Below are positions 14,537-29,150 of a stretch of 64,000 nucleotides of DNA, piece by piece (position 1 is the first letter of the stretch; each line of letters begins with the position of its first letter). Position numbers and translations under genes: made by a program. Origin of the DNA: Amaranthus tricolor (taxonomy: Eukaryota > Streptophyta > Magnoliopsida > Caryophyllales > Amaranthaceae); NCBI RefSeq assembly GCF_026212465.1, contig NC_080062.1:1231501-1295500 (forward strand), given 5' to 3'. Under the pieces are notes generated by a model that was not told the origin of the DNA, did not search any database, and saw only the letters and a list, made by a program, of their open reading frames with translations.

Positions 14537-14612
14537 ATACCACAAAAATCTTGGTTGCACATCGTAGGACGTGAACACGGTCTAACCAAATTCAGGATCA
14601 TCTTCATCATTA
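14537..14612 (+). pseudogene. Fragment of the LRK10L 5' region
   Basis: This segment (aaatcttggttgcacatcg ... cttcatcatta) matches the conserved stretch upstream of the LRK10L kinase exons at 28527-28590 and 57778-57841. No kinase sequence follows. It is joined directly to the exon 2 remnant on its left and to LRK10L downstream flank on its right, so two deletions have collapsed the unit. Confidence 0.7.
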
Positions 14613-15564
14613 AATAATAGTCATTTATAATCATATTGCTTCATATTAATTAATATGACGCTGTTAACAAATAGTTTTTGATAAAAATGATTTGAACATG
14701 TCATTACAAAGCTTCTTCTCTAAGCAAAATGCATTTATAGAAAAGAAAATTGAATAAAAGTCTTTTCTCATTTATATCAGTCTAATCATAAACGTATTTT
14801 AAATTGAGCTAAATAGTCAATCAACTAAATTAGTTAACACATTTACTTTCGTACTCAAAATACTCACTTTAGTTGTTTAATATTTTAACACATTATTTTA
14901 AATGTTAAAACTAACATTTTAAATATTAAAATACTTATTTTTTTAAAATTAAATAGTTGCTTTTAATACCATTTAATCTGTGAGACCGTTTCATACTAGG
15001 GTTGCTCTCGGGGGAGAGTGGCATCATTACTACGTGGGATTGATATCATTAGAAGCGACTATTTAATACCATTTATTAGGCTAATTTATTTGTGCAGGGA
15101 ACTTGATACTCATTTTCTATTCATGTTCATACATAAGTTATCCTAAAAAATTAGCCTAATAAAAATGGTCTTACCATGAGATCATCGCATTTAAGAATTT
15201 GTGTAGCTGCATGGGCTATCCACCTCTCTAGTATACCACTCCCTTTATCTTATATCAATCAATTTGCCACTTAATTTTTAGGAACTTATAGTAATTATTA
15301 GAATATAAATTTTTGAGTAAAACAAAATCCTAAAACACTAAATTTGATTTTGATTTTAAAACGCTAAAAGTTATAATGTTCTGAAAATTGTCATATGTAC
15401 TACTAAGCGCTACTTAAACTGTTATTTTGCTAAAATTTTGTACTTATGTTCATATATGTAGAGTCTAATAGTTATATGGGCTCTCAACCTCTCTAGGGTA
15501 CCAATCCGCCATCTTATATCAATCAATTTGTCACATACATTTATAGACTCTAATAGCTATTGGA
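14613..15564. other. Decayed copy of the LRK10L downstream flank
   Basis: From about 14690 the sequence follows 860-2270 with many substitutions and gaps (for example the shared 'aagcttcttctctaag' stretch). It is also closely related to 37430-38040. No gene was seen. Confidence 0.6.
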
Positions 15565-16475
<911 letters not shown>

Positions 16476-16708
16476 GTAGGTCAGAGCATAACTTTGAAGT
16501 GCTCAAATTTTTATCCAATTTTTAATGTAAAATTACTCGAGTGTTACACTTCTACTACTCTAGAAAAAATACACCTCAAAAATCGTACTTTTAAATTTAA
16601 ATTGATTGATAAAAATTATATGTCCATACTCGTTTAATTCTCTATCTCCAATAATGTTCATTCACCCTCAATTGCTCTCCACACTTATTTTCTACCTCTT
16701 TATTACAA

Positions 16709-17429
<721 letters not shown>

Positions 17430-18572
17430 TTATTACAACTCTTGCAAATTCCATTACAAACCCATATGAACCACCCGACCACATTCTCATCAACTTTGGC
17501 TGAGCGATAACCGCGGTGGTACATGGCTGAGCGATCAAGACTTTATCTTCACTTCGCTATCTGCCACCAGTAAATCCACTGCAAAAGCAGTGGAGGCGGC
17601 TTCAACTCCTTATGACATGGCCCGAATATTTCGGGCCACGACAACATATTCCATACCTGTTACTACATGGGGGCCCAAACTAATCCGCCTCTACTTTCCA
17701 CCCCTATCCATATCTTACGACATCATAGACACCAAATCATCTTTTCTTTCGCTCACAATTAATGGGTTTAATATTTTGCGCAACTTTAGCACGTACGCTG
17801 TTATGGCCCACGCTAATGCGCACACCAACACCACCGCGCAGGTAACAGACGGTCTTGTAAGAGAGATTTACATCACTTTAGACGAAGGAGACGGGCAAAG
17901 GGCTATAAACCTAACTTTCTCACCAAGTAACCCAGATGGGTTCGGGTTCATAAACGGGTTGGAGATTACATCTGTTCCGGATGGGTTGTACTTTAACCGT
18001 TCCGGATCCAATATGGTTCCATATCTTACGGGTGGGTTTCAAGATTATTTGAATAACCCGTTTAATTTTTCGGATTCAATAGCTATGGAAAATATTATCC
18101 GGCTGAACGTTGGTGGGTCGATCGTGAATCCGAGTGATGATTCCGGACTTAGCCGGACTTAGTTCGGTAGAGACGATGACTACCATGATGTAAGTTCAAC
18201 TATATTTTTCAAATTTCCTAAATTTAATTTTAGACAATTGTTCTAATTTTCTTTGTTTCACTGATATGGATAGATAATTTTGGGTCACCAGGAAATATAA
18301 ATTCTTTTGAATTCCCAAAAAGCATAGGAAGTAATTAATTTATTTGTGTAGAAAATATAATATTTTAGATAATGGATATATTATTTTATTAAATAATAAA
18401 TTTAATTTAATGAAAAAAAGTAGGCACCATATATAATTATTAAAAAATTGAAATAAAGTCATTGAAAAAATTATAAGGATCATAACTAATAAAAAAATAT
18501 TTTTATAAAGTTAATGAGAAATATATAAGGATCATAAAGAATATACAAATGTTAAAATAAAGTCATTATTTT

Positions 18573-18766
18573 CTAATAATCTCACCTTTTGAAAATTTTT
18601 AAATAATTCAACCTTTGCATACATTTTGTTGCGAATGGACCTTTGTTGCAAAGAACCGGTTACAACCGATCGGTTTTAACCGGTTCTTTGCGACAAAGGT
18701 CCATTCGCAACAAAATATATGCAAAGGTTAGATTATTTAAAAATTTTCAAAAGGTAAGATTATTAG
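18573..18766. mobile_element. Fold-back MITE forming a ~190-nt hairpin
   Basis: The left arm (CTAATAATCTCACCTTTTGA ... AAAGAACCGGTTA) is repeated almost perfectly inverted in the right arm ending GGTAAGATTATTAG, with arms of about 87 bases around a short centre (caaccgatcggtt). It lies in intron 1 of the broken malectin gene and is absent from the same intron of the genes at 21820 and 49824, so it is a late insertion. No protein is encoded. Confidence 0.8.
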
Positions 18767-20038
18767 CAAAGAATGGGTAACATATTAAATCATTCACAAT
18801 AATTTTTTCTAAAAAAAAAAATAATGTCCTGCATAACTCTTGATTTATGTGAGAATTTCCGATTTCAGTATTCAACTGAAAAGAAAAATACAGCGATTTC
18901 GAAGAATTTTAAAGGAAACTTTCAAAAAATTAGAAAAATAGAACAATGAATTAATATGTCCATCCTAGCAGTTAGTAAATAATTAGATTTATTGGATTTC
19001 TAAGATATGGAGAGTTTTAATGTGTATACTATATTACGCCCTAATATTTATATTTCGTTTTTACTTACATCTAAAAGCTTTTTTTCGTATTTTATTGCGT
19101 TTGTCGAACCTCATATATAGAGTTATACATGACTAAAAATTACAAAATTTTAGTATTTTAAAAATATTACGGTGATGCAAATAAAACAAGATTTCATATG
19201 AAAATATTATATTCTCGTGTAATAGTTGCAATATGTAAAATATCATAGAATTTCTGTATGATGCATCCAAAAAAACACATGAAGTATGCAGTATATATAT
19301 TTTATCACAGTCTCTTTTCACTAGAGCCTAGAGGTTACAAGTGTGCATCATGAAGTTTATAATTCAACTTTAAAAGGTGGGTGGACAAAATTCAATCCCT
19401 TAACATGATCTTTTTATACCATATTAAGTAATTAATTTATCCAAAAGCTTAATTATTTTGATATTTATAATCAATTTAAAGGCATAAAAAGTTAGACTTT
19501 TGAAGGTCAAAAGATCATATATTGATAAATTGGGAATGTTTATATTTTAAGAAATTGGGAGTCTTTGATATCAGTAATAAACAATTGGGATTGTTTATAT
19601 TTGATGAAGAAGTTTCTTAATCAGTAAATTTTCTTACTAATTTCGATTTCAATTGATATTATTTTTATGTTGTTGTACATGATCAGTAATGGTCTAAACT
19701 ACACAATGCCCTACAACGATATGACAATCAATTATACTTTTGCAACACCACCATATACGGCGCCAGAGTTAGTGTACTTGACAATGAGGGTGATGGGACC
19801 ATATGTTGGAGAATTGAAGAAAAACCAATATTTGACATGGTTGTTCGAGGTCGATGTTGGATTTAATTATCTTGTGAGGCTCCATTTTTGCGAGTTTGAT
19901 TCCAATATCAACAACGCTGGCCTAAGACGTTTCGACGTTATTATAAACAATCAAATAGGTGCACATGATATTGATGTTTTTGCGCTAACTGGTGGCATTT
20001 ATAATAAATTTATAATCTTCATATTAAGTATATTTTGA

Positions 20039-21600
20039 TCACTAAAGTTAACATACCTTACCTTATCAAAAGAGGTAAAAAAAAATTACAATCTATACAA
20101 CCTTTAACTCCAAAAAAACCCGCAAATGAACTAAAATGACTAGCAAGACAAAGAAGAAAAAACAAACAAGCTAAGACTAGTAATAGCTTATATGCATAAG
20201 CCAGAGAAATACAAACACAATCATAAAGGCAAGACTATGAGCCAAAGGTAATTATTGATGCTCACAGACACCAAAACCACGTCTCCAACTAATTTTAATT
20301 TATCTTTAGTCAAGTTCTTAGAAAGATACAATCCATTCATGTCAATTTTAATTTGCTCTTCTCACGTTTTCTTAGGCCTATCATGACTTTACTTCTATCA
20401 TTCGTGATGTTTTGCATGTCGACGGTCTTCCTTCATACATGCCAAAATCATCTCAATCTACTTTCACGCATCTCTACAGAGATGGGTGAAGCCTCTAGTC
20501 TTTCTCTCAAAGCACGGTTCTTAATCTTATCTATGTTGGTCTGTCACAACATCCAACGCATTCACGTCTCTCCTACTGTCATCTTACGCGCTGCAAGTGA
20601 TTTTTTCGTTGGACATTTAGAAAAAAGTTTCTGGTAAATAACTTAAAGTCATAACCCAAAAGCTACTATGGGTAATATTTTTGATGGTTTTTGGAATTAT
20701 GACTCAATTATTTTTCTAATAAGCAACCAAATGCCAACAACTATTTTTATACAAACCATCTTTATTACTGTTGAGTCAAGCCCAATTTCAATGACCTTGG
20801 TGATGGGTTTGATCACTTGATTGCTCATGCCTTATCCTGCACTCTTGAGAGTGAAGATGTAAGGAACATGAGCTATGGAGGATTGAGATTTGGATCACTT
20901 GATGAAGTGATCAAGGTGAATGATTTGGGGTGTCTTAATGAAGACAAGGCACGAAGATTGGAGGGCTTTGAAGACCGCTCGAGTGGTCGAGCATGTTTGG
21001 CTCGGTCGAGCCTTAATGCAACAGGGTTCAAGTAGCCTCAGAGAAAGCGCTCGATCGAGCAAAATGGCAGCGAACAAAACATAAGCTTTCTGTTTTATGT
21101 GCGGGATTTTGTGGGCTTTTAAGCCTTTTGTCCTAACTTATTCTAATATGTTTTATGACTACAAAAGGAGTTTTAGATAGTTAATCAAAGAAAAAAACAA
21201 GTAAATTGATATTTTACAGAAATAAGAGAGAAATAGTAAAATATTTAGATAGAAAAAACATGTTTGATCTGTCCACTATCTCTTCCTCTTGGATTCCGAA
21301 TTTGGGCGGTATATGGGCTAATGACCATAGCCTTAAGCCCATAACCATTTCGATAAAAATTTAAAATAACTATGTGATAACCGCAGGCTCCAGTCTCCTG
21401 AGAGATTGTCTTTCAAATTCAATTCATTAAAGATTAATGTTACTCTTACTATATTTTTCTTTATGGGCTGATCCAATCAGATATATTCTCTTAAAGAAAA
21501 CGTTTCTCACTCGCAAGAATTAGCGATGTTATAATATTTAAAAAAATAAAAATTAAACAAGTTTAATTCACCAAACCAAAAGAGAAAAAGACAAATTTAG
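20039..21600. other. Unrelated insert after the truncated exon 2
   Basis: This DNA has no counterpart in the other units. It starts where exon 2 homology breaks off and ends where the upstream flank of the next malectin gene begins (about 21605). It contains a LINE fragment (20385-20600) and a more GC-rich stretch with 'ctcgatcgagc'-like words (20960-21070) that resembles retrotransposon sequence but could not be placed. Confidence 0.5.
20385..20600 (-). pseudogene. LINE reverse transcriptase, C-terminal fragment
   Basis: On the minus strand the translation shows RWML, then QTNIDKIKNRALRERLEA, MRESRLR and FWHV, interrupted by stops. This follows the well known end of plant LINE-type reverse transcriptases (RMLRWMCGHTR...KMRENRLRWFGHV pattern). 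It is a short dead fragment. Confidence 0.65.
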
Positions 21601-21819
21601 TTGGAATAATAACTTTCAAGTGCTCAAATTGATATTTGTATCCAATTTGTCATGTAAAAGTAGAAGATAAAGTAAACGGTCAACATACATACTAGTGTTA
21701 TACAAAATTACTACTCTGAAAATAATGCACCTCAATAATCACATTTTTGAATTTAAATTGATTAGATAGAAATACTAATTATTCAAAATCATTTAATTTT
21801 CTATCTCCAATCTGCAATA

Positions 21820-24800
21820 ATGTTCGTTCACCCTCAAATGCTCCTTACACTTCTTTCCTTCCTCTTCATCACAACACTAACAAATTCCATTACAACCCCA
21901 TATAAACCACCCGACCACCTCCTCATCAACTTTGGCCTACCAAAGAATTCTCCACAACTTATCGATAACCGTATATGGCAGAGCGATCAAGACTTCATCC
22001 TCACTTCGCTATCTGCCACCAGTAACTCCACTAGTAAATCCACTGCAAAAGCAGTGGAGGTGGCTTCAACTCCTTATGACATGGCCCGAATATTTCGGGC
22101 CACAACAACATATTCCATACCTGTTACTACGTGGGGCCCAAAACTAGTCCGCCTCTACTTTCCACCCCTATCCATATCCTACGACATCATAGACACCAAA
22201 TCGTCTTTTCTTTCGCTCACAATTAATGGGTTCAATATTTTGTGCAATTTTAGTGCGTTTGCTGTTACGACTAACGCGAACGCGCACACCAATACAACTG
22301 CGCCCGTAACATACGGGCTTGTAAGAGAGATTTACATCTCTTTGGACGAAGGAAACGGGCAAAAGGGTCTAAAGCTAACTTTCTCACCAAGTAACCCGGA
22401 TGGGTTCGGGTTCATAAACGGGTTGGAGATTATATCTGTTCCCGATGGGTTGTACATTAACCGTTCCGGATCCAATATGGTTCCATATCTTAGTGGGTTT
22501 CAAGATTCTTTGAATAACCCGTTTAATTTATCGGATTCAATAGCTATGGAAAATATTATCCGGCTGAACGTTGGTGGGTCGATCGTAGATCCGAGTGATG
22601 ATTCCGGACTTAGCCGGACTTGGTTCGGTAGAGACGATGACTACATGATGTAAGTTCAACAATATTTTTCAAATTTCCTGAATTTAATTTTAGACAATTG
22701 TCTTCTAATTTTCTTTGTTCACTGATAAACTTAAACTATCTGGTGGACCAGGAAATATAAATTCTTTTGAATTCCAAAAAGCATAGGAAGTAATTAATTT
22801 ATTGGTGTCAAGTAAAAAAATAAATAGTATTTTTTCCTTATAAAGTTATCAATTACTTTCTTCCTTTCTTATCGAAATGTAAATGAAAATAAGAAAAATA
22901 TAATATTTTAGATAATGAATATATTATTTTATTAAATAATAAATTTAATTTAATGAAAAAAAGTAGGCATCATATATAATTATTAAAAAAATAAAATAAA
23001 GTCATTGAAAAAATTATAAGGATCATAACTAATAAAAAAATAGTTTTATAAAGTTAAATGAGAAATATGTATGAATCAAAAGAAATATACAAATGTTAAA
23101 ATGAAGTTAATGGCTAGAAAATATGTGAGAATTATAAGGATTATTATAAAAATATTAAAATAAGATCAAAAAGGTTATTTTTATTCGAAATTTATAATAT
23201 AAAAATAAAAAATTCTTTAAGTAACGATAAAAATGCAATCTTCATAGCTCTATACTTATGTGATAATTTCCATTTTCAGTATTCAACCAAAGGAAAAAGA
23301 AAAAAACAATTTCTAAGAATTTTTTAAAGTTATTAATTTTTTAAGAAATTAAAAATTTTATAGGAATTTAAGTATTTATTTGTTGACCAAACAAGCTCTT
23401 GGTAAATATAATTGACCAATATGTCGATTGTAGCAGTGACATCTTTGACTTGTGTGCAGAGTTTGAATGTGTTTACCGCATCCCACACTTGTTAGGGTCC
23501 GTTTGGTTCAGTGAGCAAGATTGGAATGGTATAGAACCCCATATCAGGATGGTATGGATTCAGAACCCCATAGCAGACTAAAACTGTTTGGTTCAATCCT
23601 ATAATAGATATTCAATCCATTCACACTGTTTGGTTCAATTATGGAATGGATTCTCTGTCCAGTTTATATATATTATATATATATATATACATACATACAT
23701 TTATTAAACACACAAATACATACACACATATAATGTTGCAAATAGATAATTACCACTAATTAAAAAGTACTAGTTCAATACATTTTCACTCAAAATGGTG
23801 TCAATACATCTCCACACAAAAAGATTCCAATATATGTTTTTGACAACCAAACACAAAGTGGGATAAGTTTTACAATAAACAAAGTGGATAGATATTTAAA
23901 TAATATAGATGAAATTATGTTATTACCTTAAAACATTTCCATCTATCCACTTCACAATCTTCTGTTATAGGTGTCGACTTTTTTAGCAAGTGAGTATGTA
24001 GTTTTAAGACGGCAAGAAGACATCGGTGGAAGTTTCTACTAACACTTTCTCCACTTCGAAAGAAATGACTTCTAATTGTCCTATTTTTCAAATGATGTGC
24101 CAAAGAAGTGTACAAGAACATAGCTACAATTTCCTCCAAAGACATATTTCGAGTGCCATTTAAACCACCGACATCTCTGACCATCTCACAAAGGACATAA
24201 AAGGTTCTTCTATTCACACGAAGTTTACTTTTGCAGACTATATCACTATCCTTGATTAGTGCATCCAAGTGCTTTTGTCTAAGGTGTTTCTTCTCACTTT
24301 TGCTATAACGTGATCGTTCAATTTCATAAACAATTACACCCATCATACACACCACCAAGTACATGATTGTGACGACATTGTTAACAACCATAAAAAGTAG
24401 TAGTAATTCAATTTGTCTCTTCTTTCTTCTTCTTACTATGGCTAATTGAGATGGAATCATTTCTGTGAATGTATACATGCATCATCATATTAATAAATAG
24501 AAAAAAAATTATATATTACCATATATATATTCTATCATTTTGCTTTCAATATCTTATCTATAATGCCATATATACAGTAAAAGGAAAAGGAAAAGAAAAG
24601 ATTACATACAAAAGGGGAAAGAGATGAATGAATAAAGGAAGGAAGGGATGCAAAGAATACCTGTGTGTTCCTTGCTGTATAATGTAAGAATTCAAAAGGT
24701 AGCTTGATGAGTATTTCAATGGCGGATTGTTGAATAAGATTTCTGAATCTGATTTGATGATGAAATGGGTTGCCAAATACCAACCACACAGACCCAAGTA

Positions 24801-27751
24801 TAAATTCAAGTCGGGCGTTTTACAAAACGGTGGTAAAGACCGTTGGCGAGGTTCGAGTACTTTCATGAACATTCATTCATTCATTTCATTAATAGAAATC
24901 GTGATTTTGGGTGATTGATAAATTTGATTGCGTAGAATGTGCCATATATTAATTTTAAAATCCGAATAGACAACCAAAACACTTGCATTACATCTCTAAA
25001 ACAGCATACTTGAAACATGCAAGTTCTGTTAATAAACAAACAAAAAAGCACAAGATTCAAATGAAAAACATCATTAATCTCCCTAGATAATGATGATGTC
25101 AAAACCTTTCAATTACTCCACCATTCATGACCATAATACAGTTACTCCATTATTGAAATCTTGTCCATGATCTTAGCAAGAACTTCATTAGATTCCTTCA
25201 ACAGCCTAATACTCTTGAGCAGCCTGTCATGTTTCCCAAATCTAATTACCAATTTACAAAATACAATACACACTTACACACACATTCACAAATCACAATA
25301 ACATGATTCACAATTCAAAAATCACAATATAACATGTAAAAGAAACAAAATTGAAATTTGAAATAAAAAAAACCCTAACGTTTGGGGATTTCAAAAATTT
25401 AGGGCAATACCTAGGGAACGGCAGCCGCAGGCGCAGCCGGCAGTGGTCTTGGTGGACGGTGGTCTGGATTCTGGAAGGCAGTAGCCGGCAGCAAGTGCAA
25501 GTGGCCGGTGTTTGACGTATGAAATGTGTGAAAGCAAAAGGGTAGATAGGATCATTCACTCTTTTTTTATATAAGAGTGAATTAGGGTTTGAATATGGGA
25601 TGGAATGGAGTTTGAAACTTGGGGGTAGGAGGATATGGGATTTTAGAGGATTGGAATGGGATGAGAATTCAGAGGGTATGACATCCCAATGTAAAAAGGC
25701 CTAACCAAACATTGGAATGGTTGTGATACCATTCCATACCATTAAAAAAGAGCCAACCAAACATGCCCTTATATATTTTTCTTCCCGTGTTTGCAAAGTT
25801 CAATGCGTTTATAATTAAGAACGAGTTAAACATAATTAAAATACAATAATATGATATTATATTGATATGCATGGAGACACGAAAAAATATGATTTCAAAT
25901 GATTATATATTTTTCTCATATAATAATCGCAATATGTAAGATACTATAGAATAAAGAACAATGTAAAATTATTCTATAAAGCATAAAAAAACGGAGGAAA
26001 TATGCAATATAGAAGTATAATTACGTCTCTTCTCATTATAGGCTACAAGTGTGCATCATGCAATACAAGTCTTCCATATATTTGAAGTATATAATCCCAC
26101 TTTAAACGTTAGATGAATGAGATTCTAATCCTAAACATGACCTTTTGAAGTCATATCAAGTACTCAATTTATCCAAAAGTTTAATTAGATGATTAAGTAA
26201 TCATTTAAAAGTGCAAATACAATTTTAAATTCGGAATAATAGCACTATACTACTTTTATGTACTTATTTTTAAAAGTCATATCAAGCACTATACTACTTT
26301 GACTGTATCCCTCTTGCCCGGTCTTCAGATGGGGTGTAGGTATGATTTGTTAGTCACGAACCCACAAACCCAGTCCTAAGCGGAATCTATCGTATATGAT
26401 GGTAAATTGATTAATTTTATTTTTATGTTGTACATGATCAGTAATGGTCTAAACTACACAGCGTCCTACAACGATATGACAATCAATTATACTTTTGCAA
26501 CACCATCGTATACGGCGCCAGAGTTAGTGTACTTGACAATGAGGGTGATGGGACCATATGTTGGAGAATTGAAGAAAAGCCAAAATTTGACATGGTTGTT
26601 TGAGGTCGATGTTGGATTTAATTATCTTGTGAGGCTCCATTTTTGCGAGTTTGATTCCAATATCAACAACGCTGGCCTAAGACGTTTCGACGTTAGTATA
26701 AACAATCAAATAGGTGCACATGATATTGATGTTTTTTCGCTAACTGGTGGCATTTTCATTCCAATGTATCGAGATTTCGTTACGCTCTTTGAAGGTAGTG
26801 GTACCAACAAAGCTAGTGTTGAAACCAGAGGTCTTCTTTCAGTTACACTTACTCCCGACCCTACCGCAACGTAAGTTAATCATTGTTTTTTATGGGTAAG
26901 AAATCGAGAATCCGGCCCATGTATGAGGAGGCTAGGAGTCAAGCATTGATTTTCCCCTGGGTTAAAAATTGAACGCCTATCACAAGAATGAATGGAAAGA
27001 CTTTCTACAATACATTTGCATATATTTTAACCAAGTCAAATTCGCCGTCTTCGACGGTGTTTTTTTAGTCTTTTGACCCAAAACTTACATTTTTAGCCAA
27101 TATAGGTTTAAAAAGCTATTTAAGATAGCAATTTCACAAGTAGTTTAGTTTTCAACTGTTTTTACCTGAACCCCATTTCTCTATTTTTTTAAAAAATAAA
27201 AAATTTCTGTACTAATAATTAATCATTAGGGTAAATATCTTAAGCTAATGATTAAGACCCCATGATATAATAAATAGGGTAAAAATCATTAGGTTAAAAA
27301 AAACAAATATTCAACTAATAATTAATCAGCTAATAATTATTTTCATTAATATAAGCAAGATATATTTCATAATAAATACAAATATATTTACTGTTGTAAA
27401 TATTATTCTTGACATAATATTTAAAAGTTGATGTTGTTAGATTTTAGTTTTCAAATTTGCAATAATGATCAACTGTTGCTCTGTGTTTTTAGGTATTACG
27501 ATGTCTTGCTCAATGGATTGGAGATTTTCAAGTTGAGTTCTTCAAATGGTTCTCTTGCCGCACCAAATCCTAATATCCCTATGAATTTAACATCTTTACA
27601 AGGTAATAATCAATCGTCGAATAATGCTCATCATTTAATACCGATTATCGGAGGAATTCTTGGTGCTATTCTAGTAGTCGCACTCATAATAAGTAATAAT
27701 CTTATTATTTACCGTTTAGACTTTGTCAACCTTTCTAATAATAAGATTTGA
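21820..27751 (+). CDS. Kinase-less CrRLK1L-like receptor protein (malectin-like + TM)
   Basis: Three exons are inferred: 21820-22649, 26442-26870 and 27493-27751, with AT|GTAAGT and AC|GTAAGT donors, AG acceptors and phase 2 at both junctions, giving 505 aa. Exon 1 encodes a signal peptide (MFVHPQMLLTLLSFLF) and the first malectin-like domain (INFGLP, WQSDQDFIL, GFGFINGLEI, RLNVGGSIVDPSDDSGLSRT). Exon 2 encodes the second (TAPELVYLTMRVMGPY, LTWLFEVDVGFNYLVRLHFC). Exon 3 adds LLNGLEIFKL and a helix ([17 protein letters not shown]), then stops 20 or so residues later, before any kinase. FERONIA-family receptors normally continue for about 450 more residues. Intron 1 carries a Harbinger insertion. 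The product would be a membrane-anchored sugar/peptide-binding-type ectodomain; that function is inferred from the family. Expression is not shown by sequence. Confidence 0.75.
22878..23220. mobile_element. MITE-like sequence in intron 1
   Basis: The AT-rich segment (atattattttattaaataat ... ggatcataactaataaaaaa) follows the interior of the Stowaway-like MITE at 11075-11494. Related copies sit at the same place in intron 1 of the genes at 16654 (about 18350-18560) and 49824 (about 50890-51225), so it was present before the genes duplicated. The ends are eroded. Confidence 0.4.
23495..25768 (-). mobile_element. PIF/Harbinger element, 2274 bp, internally deleted
   Basis: The ends GGGTCCGTTTGGTTC and (inverted) GGGCATGTTTGGTTGG are bounded by the 3-bp duplication TTA (23492-23494 and 25769-25771). 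This is the target and end type of PIF/Harbinger elements. The same intron in the gene at 49824 lacks it. Inside is the first part of a transposase gene on the minus strand. A GC-rich stretch at 25400-25520 probably belongs to its leader. The catalytic half of the transposase is missing. Confidence 0.85.
23915..24478 (-). pseudogene. Harbinger-type transposase, N-terminal part
   Basis: The reading frame of about 187 residues contains LRVNRRTFYVLCEMVRDVGG, then TRNMSLEEIVAMFLYTSLAH, HLKNRTIRSHFFRSGESVS and DRWKCFK. This is the N-terminal helix-rich region of plant PIF/HARBI1-like transposases. WKCFK is followed by a GTAATA donor-like site. The next exon, which should contain the DDE nuclease residues, is not found between here and the element end at 23495. 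The element is therefore not autonomous. Confidence 0.8.
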
Positions 27752-27756
27752 TTGTA

Positions 27757-27908
27757 ATATGTTATGTGAGAAATTGGCTCTATCAGTTGCAAATATATAA
27801 TAAACGGAGGAAGTAGAATTCCAACCACAACCATATGTTATGTGAGAAATTATCTCTATCAGTTGCAAATATATAATAAACGGAGGAAGTAGAATTCTAG
27901 CCACAACC
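27757..27908. repeat. Tandem repeat, 2 x 76 bp
   Basis: Two adjacent units starting ATATGTTATGTGAGAAATT at 27757 and 27833, with a few mismatches. A similar pair follows the short exon 3 of the right-hand gene (about 57013-57165). It lies just after the stop codon, so it would fall in the 3' untranslated region or flank. Confidence 0.75.
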
Positions 27909-29150
27909 ATAAGCATAATAAGTTGGAGCTCCATCGACCACTGGTCTGATCACGCACTTACCTGCTTCAGGCATGTCATGTATAGGTTCAAGCCATGTTT
28001 GATCTAGTACTAATAATTGATAGAATATATAACGTACATATCTCGAGGCTTTAATATTAATTTAAGCTTTTGATTGTAACTTCAAGATATATTATATATT
28101 TTATCAGTTGATAAAATATTCAATAGAATATCCCAAGATTTTAGCTATTGATTTGGGTTAAGTATCCTATCATTAGTTCAGATAAGTTCCAATTAGAGTT
28201 AATTACATAGATTGAATTTACTACTATAATAAAAATATTATTTTTGAGATTAGATTTACTACTTGGAAAATATCTATTTGCTACTGTGTTGATCACTTTT
28301 GTGATTTGGAAAACCCTGACATCATCCTGGCCCTTTTATATATTATTTATATAACTGAATTGATTTATGTCTAAGTAGTGTAATGTTCTTACGTCTTTTA
28401 AATTTATTACATCATGATTTCCAATGTGATGACATTTTGGCTAAAATATAATAAAATGCAAAGAACAGAGGAATGTTTAATGGTTATCATTTTCATCATT
28501 ATTTCTTGCAAAAGTTTCACTAAACAAATCTTGGTTGCACATTGTAGGACGTGAACACGGTCTAACCAAAATCATGATCATCTTCATCATACTTGGTAAA
28601 TTCATCATTTCCTATCCATCTTTGCTCTACTTAAGAAGTTTTAAATTTTCCTTTCAACTCTTGTTCGCAATTAGTAACTGTGAACAGCTTTGTGTTAAAA
28701 ACACCTGCTGCCTCCTTTTTTTGAACTAAGGAGACCTGGGATACAAACCCAAATCTAACATCATATCAGAGTTTGTGCATGTTAAAGTGTCCATTATTAT
28801 TCACATGTATATCATTCAACATCAGAAAAAGAGAAATAGAATATGCAAATTTATAAACTAGAAGAATAATTTCAACTACACCATAAATTATCGTAAACGT
28901 TCTTCGAACTTATAAGTAGATTACAAAAATTCAATATTCTAAACAAAAATTAAAAAAAAGAACCCTAAAAAGTTCTACCCAAATTAGAAACTAATTCAAT
29001 TAAATTAAAAAAGTAAACTAATTTATAGAGAATTTGGACAATTAAAATTAGCCTTGGTTATAATTTGAAATTCAGGCCTCCCATTTGTTGGTGAAGGTTG
29101 TGACTGTGATTCCAGCAAAGCTAACTCCTATGTGAATATTTTCTTTTCAG
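27909..29150. other. LRK10L upstream region, ectodomain apparently lost
   Basis: Conserved with 57166-58632. A possible signal-peptide start (ATGATCATCTTCATCATACT, about 28572) is followed by a GTAAAT donor-like site. Just before the kinase exon a short coding-like scrap (FVGEGCDCDSSKA, 29085-29120) remains, with two deletions relative to the right-hand copy. No cysteine-rich ectodomain of the normal size for LRK10L proteins was found. On the minus strand about 27910-28010 there is a conserved open stretch (IHDMPEAGKCVIRPVVDGAP) that I could not identify. Confidence 0.5.

Noticed and set aside
20817..21077. Overlapping frames in the insert after the truncated exon 2
   Set aside because: No motifs, and they overlap on opposite strands. 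More likely retroelement debris.
24535..25872. Small frames within the Harbinger element and its right flank
   Set aside because: They overlap on different frames and strands. No Myb-like partner protein of Harbinger could be recognised.
28535..28729. Conserved frame upstream of LRK10L (also 57787-58113)
   Set aside because: It may include a signal-peptide exon, but the frame as a whole crosses a likely donor and shows no ectodomain motifs, so it was not called as a gene.
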